Source of the DNA: Streptomyces pactum
Lineage (GTDB): Bacteria; Actinomycetota; Actinomycetes; Streptomycetales; Streptomycetaceae
Reading direction: 5' to 3'
Assembly (NCBI RefSeq): GCF_002005225.1
Contig: NZ_CP019724.1
Coordinates: forward strand, 2,294,001-2,358,000
DNA: 64,000 bases
The position numbers and the translations under genes were made by a program. The notes beneath the pieces were generated by a model. It did not search any database, was not told the origin of the DNA, and saw only the letters and a program-made list of their open reading frames with translations. This document shows, in pieces, positions 28,864-36,619 of the stretch (its first letter is position 1; the number at the start of each line of letters is the position of its first letter).

Positions 28864-29181
28864 GGAGAACGTCCGGTCACCCGGCCCAAGGCCACACCAG
28901 TGAGATATCACTGTTCGTGGCCGATGCGCAGGCATCCGTAGGTGCGGCTCGCTCCTCGCCACAGCCGACCTGCCTCGCACCGGCCACTCCCCCGAACGGC
29001 CCCATGATCCACCGGGATCCGAGCGTCAAACGAGCGTCGAGATTTCCGAAAAGCCGGCGCCGTCGCGCACCGCAGCGCCCCCGACCAGAGGAAACGCGCA
29101 GGTCGGGGCCATGTGGGCGGATCGACCTGTTGCAGGGACGAGAACACGTCGAACCCGTGAGGTCAACTACGAAACCGCAGG
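28864..29181. other. intergenic boundary between accessory and core DNA
   Basis: No gene is visible. The left end carries the promoter of the ATPase, and the right end is the downstream region of the RNA methyltransferase gene. No tRNA, integrase or clear direct repeat that would mark an attachment site was found. Confidence 0.4.
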
Positions 29182-30534
29182 TCAGGCACCCTTGCCCGCA
29201 GGCTCCAGAATCGCAACGCACTCCACATGGTGCGTCATCGGGAACAGATCGAACACCCGCAGCATCCGCACCCGATACCCCCCGTCCCGGAAGTACCCCA
29301 GGTCCCGCGCCAGCGCAGCCGGATCGCAGGCCACGTACGCGATCCTCCGCGCGCCCAGCGACGACAGGTGCTGCACCGTCTTCTTGCCCGCCCCCGCGCG
29401 CGGGGGGTCCAGGACGATGAGGTCGACCTCGTCGATGCCGGTGCGCGGCAGTACGGACTCCACCTTGCCCTGCTCGATCCGCACCCGGTCGAAGTCGGCG
29501 AGGTTGTGCCGGGCGTCCTCGACGGCGCGCTTGCCGGACTCGATGCCGAGGACCGCACCCTTGTCGCCGACGCGATCGGCGAGGGCGCCCGCGAAGAGCC
29601 CGACGCCGCAGTAGAGGTCGAGGGCCATGTCGCCCTTGCGTGGGAGCAGGCCCTGCATGACGGCCAGGACCAGGGTGTCGGCGGCCTTGGGGTGGACCTG
29701 CCAGAAGCCGCCGGAGCCGACCCGGTAGGTGCGGCCGTCCGCGCGTTCCCGGACGAAGGGGCGGCCGTGGACGCGGTGGACGCCGCCGTCCTTCTCGCCG
29801 ACGCGCATGACCGAGACGGGGCGGTCCAGCTCGACGATGGGCAGGCGGGCACCGGGTCGCGGGGTGAGGATGACCTGGCGGTCCTGGGAGCCGGTCGCGG
29901 CGATCGCCTCGACGGACTCCATGCCCGTCCAGTCCCGCTCCTCGATACCCAGCTCGCTGACGCCCTCGGCGGCGATCATGCAGTGGTCGATCGGTTCGAC
30001 CTCGTGCGAGCGGTGCTTGCGCAGGCCCGCGTTGCCTTCGGCGTCCACCGCGTACTGCACGCGGGTACGCCACGACGGGACCTGGCCGGCGGGCAGCTTG
30101 TCGCCCTCGGCCGGCATCACCGTGCCGTCCCAGCCGGCCTCCTCGGGCGTGAGGCCCGCGAGGCGCTTGAGCTGCTCGGTGACGACCTCGCCCTTCAGGC
30201 GGCGCTGGGCGCCCGGCTTGGCGTGCTGCCAGTCGCAGCCACCGCAGCGGCCGGGGCCGGCGAAGGGGCACGGGGCCTCGATGCGGTCCTTGGAGGCGTC
30301 CAGGATCTCGACCGCGTCGGCACGCAGGAAGCGTGCGCCCTCCTCGCCCTCGGTCACCCGGGCCACGACCCGCTCGCCGGGCAGCGTGTGCCGGACGAAC
30401 AGCACCTGGCCCTCGGACGTACGGGCGATGCAGTGGCCGCCGTGGGCGACGGGGCCGATCTCGACCTCGTACTCCTCGCCGACCAGCGAGACCGCCTGGG
30501 CCTCCGCCTGCGTTTTCTTCGGTTCTGCGTGCAT
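29182..30534 (-). CDS. TrmA/RlmD-family RNA (uracil-5-)-methyltransferase
   Basis: 450-aa SAM-dependent enzyme that makes 5-methyluridine in rRNA or tRNA. It has an N-terminal TRAM domain (about 20-80), an iron-sulfur site with Cys89, Cys97, Cys100 (CGGC) and probably Cys185, a SAM-binding motif LDLYCGVGLFAG (306-317), a VLDPPRAG motif and the catalytic nucleophile Cys403 in YVACDP. The cluster cysteines place it nearer to RlmD/RlmC than to TrmA. It is the first core gene at the right of the accessory region and reads leftward 79 bases after the transporter gene, so both may share a transcript. Which uridine it modifies cannot be read here. Confidence 0.9.
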   Translation of the reverse strand: MHAEPKKTQAEAQAVSLVGEEYEVEIGPVAHGGHCIARTSEGQVLFVRHTLPGERVVARVTEGEEGARFLRADAVEILDASKDRIEAPCPFAGPGRCGGCDWQHAKPGAQRRLKGEVVTEQLKRLAGLTPEEAGWDGTVMPAEGDKLPAGQVPSWRTRVQYAVDAEGNAGLRKHRSHEVEPIDHCMIAAEGVSELGIEERDWTGMESVEAIAATGSQDRQVILTPRPGARLPIVELDRPVSVMRVGEKDGGVHRVHGRPFVRERADGRTYRVGSGGFWQVHPKAADTLVLAVMQGLLPRKGDMALDLYCGVGLFAGALADRVGDKGAVLGIESGKRAVEDARHNLADFDRVRIEQGKVESVLPRTGIDEVDLIVLDPPRAGAGKKTVQHLSSLGARRIAYVACDPAALARDLGYFRDGGYRVRMLRVFDLFPMTHHVECVAILEPAGKGA

Positions 30535-30613
30535 GGCGGGGTGACTCCAGAGAACGGGGACGACACGAGACGGACGCCGGAAGGCGAGCGACTGAGGACA
30601 GCAGCCGTCCAGT

Positions 30614-32677
30614 CTACGTCGACGAGGAGGACTCCTTCGCCCGGTCGGGCTGCGCCGGACCGCGCCGGACCGCGCCGGGCGCGTTCCAGTCCTGTCGCTT
30701 GCGGGCCCGGCGCTTGGCGGCCTCGGAGGACTGGAGCTGGTAGGGGACGGAGGTGACCATGACGCCGGGGGTGAAGAGCAGGCGGCCCTTGAGGCGCAGG
30801 GCGCTCTGGTTGTGCAGCAGGTGCTCGTACCAGTGGCCGACCACGTACTCCGGGATGATCACCGAGACCGCGTCGCGCGGGGACTCCTTGCGCAGGCTCT
30901 TGACGTACTCGATGACCGGACGCGTGACCTCGCGGTAGGGCGAGTCCAGGACCTTCAGCGGTACGGCGATGCCGCGTCGCTCCCACTCGTCGCGCAGCGC
31001 CTTGGTCTCCGCGGGGTCGACGTTGACGCTGAGCGCCTCCAGGGTGTCGGAGCGCATCAGCTTGGCGTAGGCGAGGGCGCGCAGGGTGGGGCGGTGGATC
31101 TTGGAGATGAGGACGACGGAGTGGACGCGGGACGGCCGCACCGTGTCGTCGCTCTGTGCCTGGTCGGGGTCCTCGGGGGCGGCGATCTCCTCGGCGACGC
31201 GGTCGTAGTGCTTGCGGATCGCCGTCATCGTGGCGAAGAAGATGCACATGCCGAGCAGGGCGACCCAGGCGCCGTGCGTGAACTTGGTCGCCAGGACGAC
31301 GACCAGGACCAGGCCGGTGAAGAAGGCGCCGAAGGCGTTGATCGCGCGGGAGCGGTGCATGCGGCGGCGCTTGGCCTGGTCCCGTTCGGCGGCCAGGTGG
31401 CGGTTCCAGTGGCGGACCATGCCGATCTGGCTGAGCGTGAAGGACACGAACACGCCGACGATGTAGAGCTGGATCAGGCGGGTGGAGTCGGCGCCGTAGA
31501 CGAAGACGAGGAGCATGGCCGCGCCGGCGAGGAGCACGATGCCGTTCGAGAACGCCAGCCGGTCGCCGCGCGTGTGGAGCTGGCGCGGCAGGTAGCGGTC
31601 CTGGGCGAGGATCGAGCCGAGCAGCGGGAAACCGTTGTACGCGGTGTTCGCGGCGAGGAAGAGGACCAGCGCGGTGGCGGCGGCCAGGACGATGAAGAGG
31701 AGGCTGCCCTCGCCGAAGACCGCCTCGGCGACCTGCGAGATCACCGGGTGCTGGACGTAGTCCGCACCGACCGCGACGCCGTTGTGGAAGAGGTCGGTGG
31801 CCGGGTTCTCCGACATGCGGACGTCGGTCGCGGCGGCCAGCGCGATGATGCCGCAGAACATGGTGACCGCGAGCAGCCCCATCATCGCGAGGGTGTTGCC
31901 CGCGTTCTTCGACTTCGGCTTGCGGAACGCCGGGACGCCGTTGGAGATCGCCTCGACGCCGGTCAGCGCGGCACAGCCGGAGGAGAAGGCGCGCAGGAGA
32001 AGGAAGACCAGGGCGAAGCCGGCCAGGCCGCCGTGTTCCGGTTTGATCTCGTAGTCCGCCGTCGGGGCGCGCATGGTGTCGTCGAGCACCAGGCCGCGGA
32101 ACGCGCCCCAGGCGATCATGACGAAGACGCCCGCGACGAAGACGTACGTAGGGATCGCGAACAGGGTGCCCGATTCCCTGACCCCGCGCAGGTTCATCAG
32201 CGTCAGCAGCAGGATCACGGCGATCGCGCAGAGCACCTTGTGCTCGACGACGAAGGGGATCGCGGAGCCGAGGTTCTCGATGCCGGAGGAGATGGAGACG
32301 GCCACGGTCAGGACGTAGTCCACGAGCAGCGCGCTCGCCACCGTCAGGCCCGCCTTGGGCCCGAGGTTGGTGTTCGCGACCTCGTAGTCGCCGCCGCCGC
32401 TCGGATAGGCGTGCACGTTCTGCCGGTAGGAGGCGACCACGGTGAACATCAGCACGACGACCGCGACCGCGATCCAGGGACTGAAGTGGTAGGCCGACAC
32501 GCCCGCGATGGACAGGACCAGCAGCACCTCGCCCGGCGCGTACGCCACGGAGGAGAGCGGGTCGGAGGCGAAGACGGGTAGGGCGATGCGCTTCGGCAGG
32601 AGCGTCTCCCCCAGCCGGTCACTGCGCAGTGCGCGCCCGATGAGAAGCCGTTTGGGCACGTCGGTCAGTTTGGACAC
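30614..32677 (-). CDS. APC-superfamily transporter, KimA (YdaO)-like; probable potassium importer
   Basis: 687-aa membrane protein with about 12 hydrophobic segments (about residues 45-470) and a soluble tail of about 200 residues. The N-terminus (LPKRIALPVFASDPLSSVAYAPGEVLLVL) matches the APC branch that contains KimA, the high-affinity K+ importer of Bacillus, rather than classical amino-acid permeases. Two TrkA-type RCK genes start divergently nearby, which supports a potassium role. The chosen start is GTG 32677 (VSKLTDVPKR), which agrees with relatives as I recall them; an upstream in-frame ATG at 32716 would add 13 untypical residues. There is no ribosome site before the GTG, so the message may be leaderless. 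Annotation pipelines would likely call it an amino-acid permease. Confidence 0.82.
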   Translation of the reverse strand: MSKLTDVPKRLLIGRALRSDRLGETLLPKRIALPVFASDPLSSVAYAPGEVLLVLSIAGVSAYHFSPWIAVAVVVLMFTVVASYRQNVHAYPSGGGDYEVANTNLGPKAGLTVASALLVDYVLTVAVSISSGIENLGSAIPFVVEHKVLCAIAVILLLTLMNLRGVRESGTLFAIPTYVFVAGVFVMIAWGAFRGLVLDDTMRAPTADYEIKPEHGGLAGFALVFLLLRAFSSGCAALTGVEAISNGVPAFRKPKSKNAGNTLAMMGLLAVTMFCGIIALAAATDVRMSENPATDLFHNGVAVGADYVQHPVISQVAEAVFGEGSLLFIVLAAATALVLFLAANTAYNGFPLLGSILAQDRYLPRQLHTRGDRLAFSNGIVLLAGAAMLLVFVYGADSTRLIQLYIVGVFVSFTLSQIGMVRHWNRHLAAERDQAKRRRMHRSRAINAFGAFFTGLVLVVVLATKFTHGAWVALLGMCIFFATMTAIRKHYDRVAEEIAAPEDPDQAQSDDTVRPSRVHSVVLISKIHRPTLRALAYAKLMRSDTLEALSVNVDPAETKALRDEWERRGIAVPLKVLDSPYREVTRPVIEYVKSLRKESPRDAVSVIIPEYVVGHWYEHLLHNQSALRLKGRLLFTPGVMVTSVPYQLQSSEAAKRRARKRQDWNAPGAVRRGPAQPDRAKESSSST

Positions 32678-32685
32678 AACAGAGG

Positions 32686-32691
32686 ATCGTA
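32686..32691 (-). promoter_or_regulatory. candidate -10 element for a leaderless transporter transcript
   Basis: TACGAT on the minus strand lies 8 bases before the GTG start, the distance expected if transcription begins at the start codon itself. No convincing -35 precedes it, and the absence of a ribosome site is the main support. Confidence 0.3.
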
Positions 32692-32870
32692 AGGGTTCGA
32701 ACGGGCGCCCGCCCACCCGCCACCCCCGATGGGCCCGCCGTCTGCTCTACGGGTGAATTCACGGGGTGGTACGGCTGCGGATTGCGCAGGTCGCGAGGTT
32801 CGCATGCCTATATGACAAGCACCCGCCGATTGCCGTTCGCTTCCCGGCCGTTGCCGCCCCTGGAGGTCCC

Positions 32871-32984
32871 ATGCACCTGAGCGCAGAGCTGATCGGCGGC
32901 GCCGCCTCGCTCGTCGGCCTCGGAATCCTGACTCTCGCCAGCATCCGCAGCATCGGCCGCCGGGGGTCGTCGGCCGGGGGGTGA
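32871..32984 (+). CDS. 37-aa single-TM peptide
   Basis: MHLSAELIGGAASLVGL begins a 37-residue peptide with one hydrophobic segment (about 6-24) and a basic end (RSIGRRGSSAGG). The ATG at 32871 has GGAGG six bases upstream. It lies in the divergent gap between the KimA-like transporter and the RCK genes and points toward the latter. Small membrane peptides of this kind often attach to transporters, but this is only a guess from position. Confidence 0.5.
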   Translation: MHLSAELIGGAASLVGLGILTLASIRSIGRRGSSAGG

Positions 32985-33227
32985 GACGGGCTCTGCGGGC
33001 CCCGGAGGCTTGCCGATACGTTGGGTGCGGACAGGTGGAGCCGGCTTCCCGGACGGGGAATCCGGGTTCCCGGGGCCCCGAGAGGCGTCAACGTCGGTGC
33101 TCACCGGCATGATGTTCCCCTGCGGCCCGCACACTGGCCGCGACGTGTCGCCAGGCGAGCCGAAAGAGAGACATGAGCAGGACATCCACACAGGCCGGCG
33201 GGCCCGCAGAAAGCGGGGTGTGAGGCG

Positions 33228-33899
33228 ATGCACATCGTCATCATGGGCTGCGGGCGCGTGGGCTCGGCCCTCGCGCAGACCCTGGAGCAGCAGGGGCACA
33301 CGGTCGCGGTGATCGACCAGGACCCCACCGCGTTCCGTCGCCTCGGTTCCACGTTCGGCGGCCGCAGGGTCACCGGTATCGGTTTCGACCAGGACACCCT
33401 GCGTGAGGCGGGCGTCGAGGAGGCCGGCGCCTTCGCCGCCGTCTCCAGCGGCGACAATTCGAACATCATCGCCGCCCGCGTGGCCCGCGAGATGTTCGGC
33501 GTGGAGAACGTCGCCGCCCGTATCTACGACCCCCGCCGCGCCGAGGTCTACCAGCGACTGGGCATCCCCACGGTCGCCACCGTCCGCTGGACGGCCGACC
33601 AGATGCTGCGCCGGCTGCTCCCCTCGGGCGCCGAGCCGCTGTGGCGCGACCCCACCGGCGGGGTCCAGCTCGCTGAGGTGCACACCTCGGCGAGCTGGGT
33701 CGGCCACAAGATCAGCCGGCTCCAGGACGAGACCGGTGTGCGGGTGGCGTTCCTCACCCGGCTCGGGGAGGCCATACTGCCGACCTCGCAGACGGTGCTG
33801 CAGGAGGGTGACCTGGTGCACGTGATGATGCGCGCCGACGAGGTCCACAAGGTCGAGGCGTCGTTCGCCAAGGGTCCCGAAGAGGAGGGCGGTCACTGA
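33228..33899 (+). CDS. TrkA/RCK-type potassium-uptake regulatory protein (CeoB-like)
   Basis: 223-aa cytoplasmic protein with an RCK_N Rossmann domain (GCGRVGSALAQTL, residues 7-19; acidic end of strand 2 at VIDQD) and an RCK_C domain from about 135. Such proteins gate potassium transporters in response to NAD(H), ATP or c-di-AMP. It corresponds in position to CeoB of M. tuberculosis (Rv2691). A 16-codon frame at 33173-33223 with its own GAGAG site ends 5 bases before this ATG and could couple translation. The gene overlaps the next one by one base (TGATG). Confidence 0.88.
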   Translation: MHIVIMGCGRVGSALAQTLEQQGHTVAVIDQDPTAFRRLGSTFGGRRVTGIGFDQDTLREAGVEEAGAFAAVSSGDNSNIIAARVAREMFGVENVAARIYDPRRAEVYQRLGIPTVATVRWTADQMLRRLLPSGAEPLWRDPTGGVQLAEVHTSASWVGHKISRLQDETGVRVAFLTRLGEAILPTSQTVLQEGDLVHVMMRADEVHKVEASFAKGPEEEGGH

Positions 33900-34576
33900 T
33901 GAGGGTCGCCATTGCCGGAGCCGGTGCGGTCGGCCGTTCGATCGCGGGTGAGCTGCTGGAGAACGGCCACGAGGTCCTGCTCATCGACAAGGCGCCGACC
34001 GCCATCTCGGTCGAGCGCGTCCCGATGGCGGAGTGGCTGCTCGCCGACGCGTGCGAGATCACGTCGCTGGACGAGGCGGCGCTCCAGCGCTGCAACGTCG
34101 TCATCGCCGCGACGGGCGATGACAAGGTCAACCTGGTCGTCTCCCTGCTGGCCAAGACGGAGTACGGCGTTCCGCGCGTCGTCGCCCGGGTGAACAACCC
34201 GAAGAACGAGTGGCTGTTCAACGAGTCCTGGGGCGTGGACGTCGCCGTCTCCACCCCGCGGCTGATGTCGGCCCTGGTGGAGGAGGCGGTGAGCGTCGGC
34301 GATCTGGTGCGGCTTCTGCGCTTCAGCCACGGCGACGCTAACCTGGTGGAGCTGACGCTGCCGGAGGAGTCGGCCCTGGCCGGCATCCAGGTCGGTGACG
34401 TGGAGTGGCCCCAGGACACCTCGCTGGTCACGATCATCCGCGGCACCCGGGTGCTGACGCCGTCCACGGAGGACTCCCTGGAGGCGGGCGACGAGTTGCT
34501 GTTCGTGGCGGCCCAGGCCCGCGAGGAGCAGTTGGAGGACCTGCTGTCGGCACGGCGGACCGACGCCGCGCGCTGA
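33899..34576 (+). CDS. TrkA/RCK-type potassium-uptake regulatory protein (CeoC-like)
   Basis: 225-aa second RCK protein with the nucleotide loop GAGAVGRSIAGEL (residues 7-19), VLLIDKA and an RCK_C half with LAGIQVGDVEWP. It is paralogous to the upstream gene and translationally coupled to it, so the two probably form a hetero-oligomeric gating ring. It corresponds in place to CeoC (Rv2692). A strong hairpin follows 20 bases after the stop. Confidence 0.88.
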   Translation: MRVAIAGAGAVGRSIAGELLENGHEVLLIDKAPTAISVERVPMAEWLLADACEITSLDEAALQRCNVVIAATGDDKVNLVVSLLAKTEYGVPRVVARVNNPKNEWLFNESWGVDVAVSTPRLMSALVEEAVSVGDLVRLLRFSHGDANLVELTLPEESALAGIQVGDVEWPQDTSLVTIIRGTRVLTPSTEDSLEAGDELLFVAAQAREEQLEDLLSARRTDAAR

Positions 34577-34595
34577 GCTCGGCCAGGGCCCGCGG

Positions 34596-34641
34596 TACGA
34601 CGGTGGGGCGCCCGGAGATCTCCGGGCGCCCCACCGTCGTA
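34596..34641. terminator. bidirectional terminator, 46-base perfect palindrome
   Basis: The two 23-base halves are exact reverse complements, centred at GGAGATCTCC. It lies between the converging RCK and DUF3159 genes (20 and 6 bases from their stops) and fits both as terminator. Confidence 0.88.
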
Positions 34642-34646
34642 TGCCG

Positions 34647-35438
34647 TCAGTCCTTGCGGTGCCGGCCGCTGCGTGTGGAGTCCACGGCGGACTCCACGGT
34701 TTCGCCCACCAGGGCCTCGCGCTCGGCCTTCTCGCGCTCGGCCTTCTCCTCCTCGGCCTTCTCGGCCGCCTCCATCTCCGCGAACACGTCGATGGGGGCC
34801 GGCGCCTTCGCCAGGAAGACCCAGGTCAGCCAGACGGCGAGCAGGAACGGCGGAATCTTCAGGGTGACCAGGACCCAGCCGAGCTGCTCGGTGTCCGCCC
34901 ACCAGTACAGCGGGAAGAGGATCGCGCTCTTGCCGAGGAGGATCAGACCCCAGGCGTAGCTGGCCTTGGTGTACGCCTTCTTGCGGCCCGGGTTGCGGGT
35001 GCGCCAGGAGAGGTTCTCCTTGAAGACCGGGCCGAGGATCAGGCCGATCAGCGGCACCCCGGCCAGGGAGGTGACGATGTAGGCCATGGCCAGGCCCAGG
35101 GTGTAGAGCATGCCCGGCAGGTAGAAGTTCTTGGCGTTGTCGGTCATCATCGCGAAGACCACGCCGAAGGCGACGCCGAAGACCCCGCTGAAGGCGTGCT
35201 TGACGGTGTCCTTCATCGCCAGCCGGACCACGACCAGGACCAGCGACACGGCGAGCGCCGCGATCGCCGACATGTGCAGGTCGTTGTTGAGCGTGAAGAT
35301 GGTGACGAAGAGCAGCCCCGGCAGCACCGTCTCGACCATGCCCCGCACGCCGCCGAACGCTTCGAACAGCGCGGCCTCCGTCACCGCCCGGGCGTCGTCC
35401 GCTTCCGTTTCTTCGGTCGGCTTGTCGAGCGACGTCAC
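34647..35438 (-). CDS. DUF3159 integral membrane protein
   Basis: 263-aa membrane protein with about six hydrophobic segments (about 40-215) and a charged, probably coiled-coil tail (EKAEEEKAEREKAERE). It corresponds to Rv2693c in the conserved order. Function unknown. It starts 3 bases after the stop of the OB-fold gene, so the two are co-translated. Confidence 0.85.
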   Translation of the reverse strand: MTSLDKPTEETEADDARAVTEAALFEAFGGVRGMVETVLPGLLFVTIFTLNNDLHMSAIAALAVSLVLVVVRLAMKDTVKHAFSGVFGVAFGVVFAMMTDNAKNFYLPGMLYTLGLAMAYIVTSLAGVPLIGLILGPVFKENLSWRTRNPGRKKAYTKASYAWGLILLGKSAILFPLYWWADTEQLGWVLVTLKIPPFLLAVWLTWVFLAKAPAPIDVFAEMEAAEKAEEEKAEREKAEREALVGETVESAVDSTRSGRHRKD

Positions 35439-35441
35439 CGG

Positions 35442-35840
35442 CTACTCCCGTCCGAGGGGTCTCAGTTCGTATTTCGGGTTGAAGAGCACCCGGCGGCCCC
35501 GGCTCATCGAGATCCGGCCCGATGCGATGAGCTTGCGCCCCGGCTCTATGCCCACGATCGAGCGTCTGCCCAGCCACACCACGTCCAGGGCGGCGGAACC
35601 GTCGAACAGCTCGGCCTCCAGGGCCGGGACGCCCGCACGCGGTCGCAGGGTGACCGTGCGCAAGGTACCAGTAACCGACACGATCTGCCGGTCCTGGCAG
35701 TCGCAGATGCGGGTGCAGCCGGCGGTGTCGGCGTCCTCGCGCAGTTCCTCCGACTCCAGGTCCTCCTGCGACGAGGAGAGCCGGTCGAACATGCGCCGGA
35801 ACCGGCCCACCGGCTTGTCGGAACGCGGAGCAGCACTCAT
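35442..35840 (-). CDS. OB-fold nucleic-acid-binding protein
   Basis: 132-aa protein with an N-terminal basic stretch and an OB-fold from about residue 45 (VSVTGTLRTVTL, LEAELFDGSAALDVVWLG, ISMSRGRRVLFNPKYELR). It carries CTRICDCQDR before the fold. It corresponds to Rv2694c. It probably binds single-stranded nucleic acid; the partner is unknown. ATG at 35840 was chosen because the upstream extension is low-complexity. Confidence 0.83.
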   Translation of the reverse strand: MSAAPRSDKPVGRFRRMFDRLSSSQEDLESEELREDADTAGCTRICDCQDRQIVSVTGTLRTVTLRPRAGVPALEAELFDGSAALDVVWLGRRSIVGIEPGRKLIASGRISMSRGRRVLFNPKYELRPLGRE

Positions 35841-35902
35841 ATCTGAAGCGTACCGGGGCGCGCCGACAGCCAGACACCCTCTCCGGGCCGGTATCGCGAG
35901 GC

Positions 35903-36619
35903 TCACTTCTCGAAGCGGTACCCCATGCCCGGCTCGGTGATGAAGTGCCGCGGGTGGGCGGGGTCCGCCTCCAGCTTGCGGCGCAGTTGGGCCATGTAGA
36001 CGCGCAGGTAGTTCGTCTCCGTCCCGTACGACGGCCCCCACACCTCCTGCAGCAGTTGCTTCTGGCCGACCAGGCGTCCGGTGTTGCGCACCAGCACCTC
36101 CAGCAGATGCCACTCGGTGGGAGTGAGCCGTACGTCCTTCCCGCCGCGGTGCACCTTCTTCGCGGCCAGGTCGACGGTGAACCCCGGGGTGTCCACGACC
36201 ACGCCGTCCTCGCCGCCCGGGACCGGCTCGGCCCGGCGGACGGCGGCGCGCAGCCGGGCCAGCAGTTCGTCCATGCCGAAGGGCTTGGTGACGTAGTCGT
36301 CGGCGCCCGCGTCGAGCGCCTCGACCTTCTCGTCGGAGGAGTGCCGGGCGGACAGCACCAGGATCGGCACCCTGGTCCAGCCGCGCAGCCCTCTGATCAC
36401 CTCGACGCCGTCCATGTCGGGCAGACCCAGGTCCAGCACGACCACGTCCGGCTGGCGGGCGGCGGCGAGCTGGAGGGCGGTGGCGCCGTCGTGGGCGGCG
36501 TCGACCTCGTAGTGGCGGGCCTTGAGGTTGATCACGAGGGCACGCACGATCTGGGGTTCGTCGTCGATCACGAGCACCCTCGTAGGGGTCCGGGGTTCTG
36601 ACCCGGTCAGGCTCGGCAT
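35903..36619 (-). CDS. kdpE: KdpE response regulator
   Basis: 238-aa OmpR/PhoB-type regulator. Receiver domain (about 12-125) with Asp19/Asp20, phospho-acceptor Asp63 (VVVLDLGLPDMDG) and Lys in YVTKPFG; winged-helix DNA-binding domain (about 140-235) with RLTPTEWHLLEVLVRN and NYLRVYMAQLRRKLE. Its ATG lies 13 bases inside the end of kdpD, so sensor and regulator are coupled. The kdpFABC pump genes it usually controls are not in this window, so its targets are elsewhere. Confidence 0.93.
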   Translation of the reverse strand: MPSLTGSEPRTPTRVLVIDDEPQIVRALVINLKARHYEVDAAHDGATALQLAAARQPDVVVLDLGLPDMDGVEVIRGLRGWTRVPILVLSARHSSDEKVEALDAGADDYVTKPFGMDELLARLRAAVRRAEPVPGGEDGVVVDTPGFTVDLAAKKVHRGGKDVRLTPTEWHLLEVLVRNTGRLVGQKQLLQEVWGPSYGTETNYLRVYMAQLRRKLEADPAHPRHFITEPGMGYRFEK

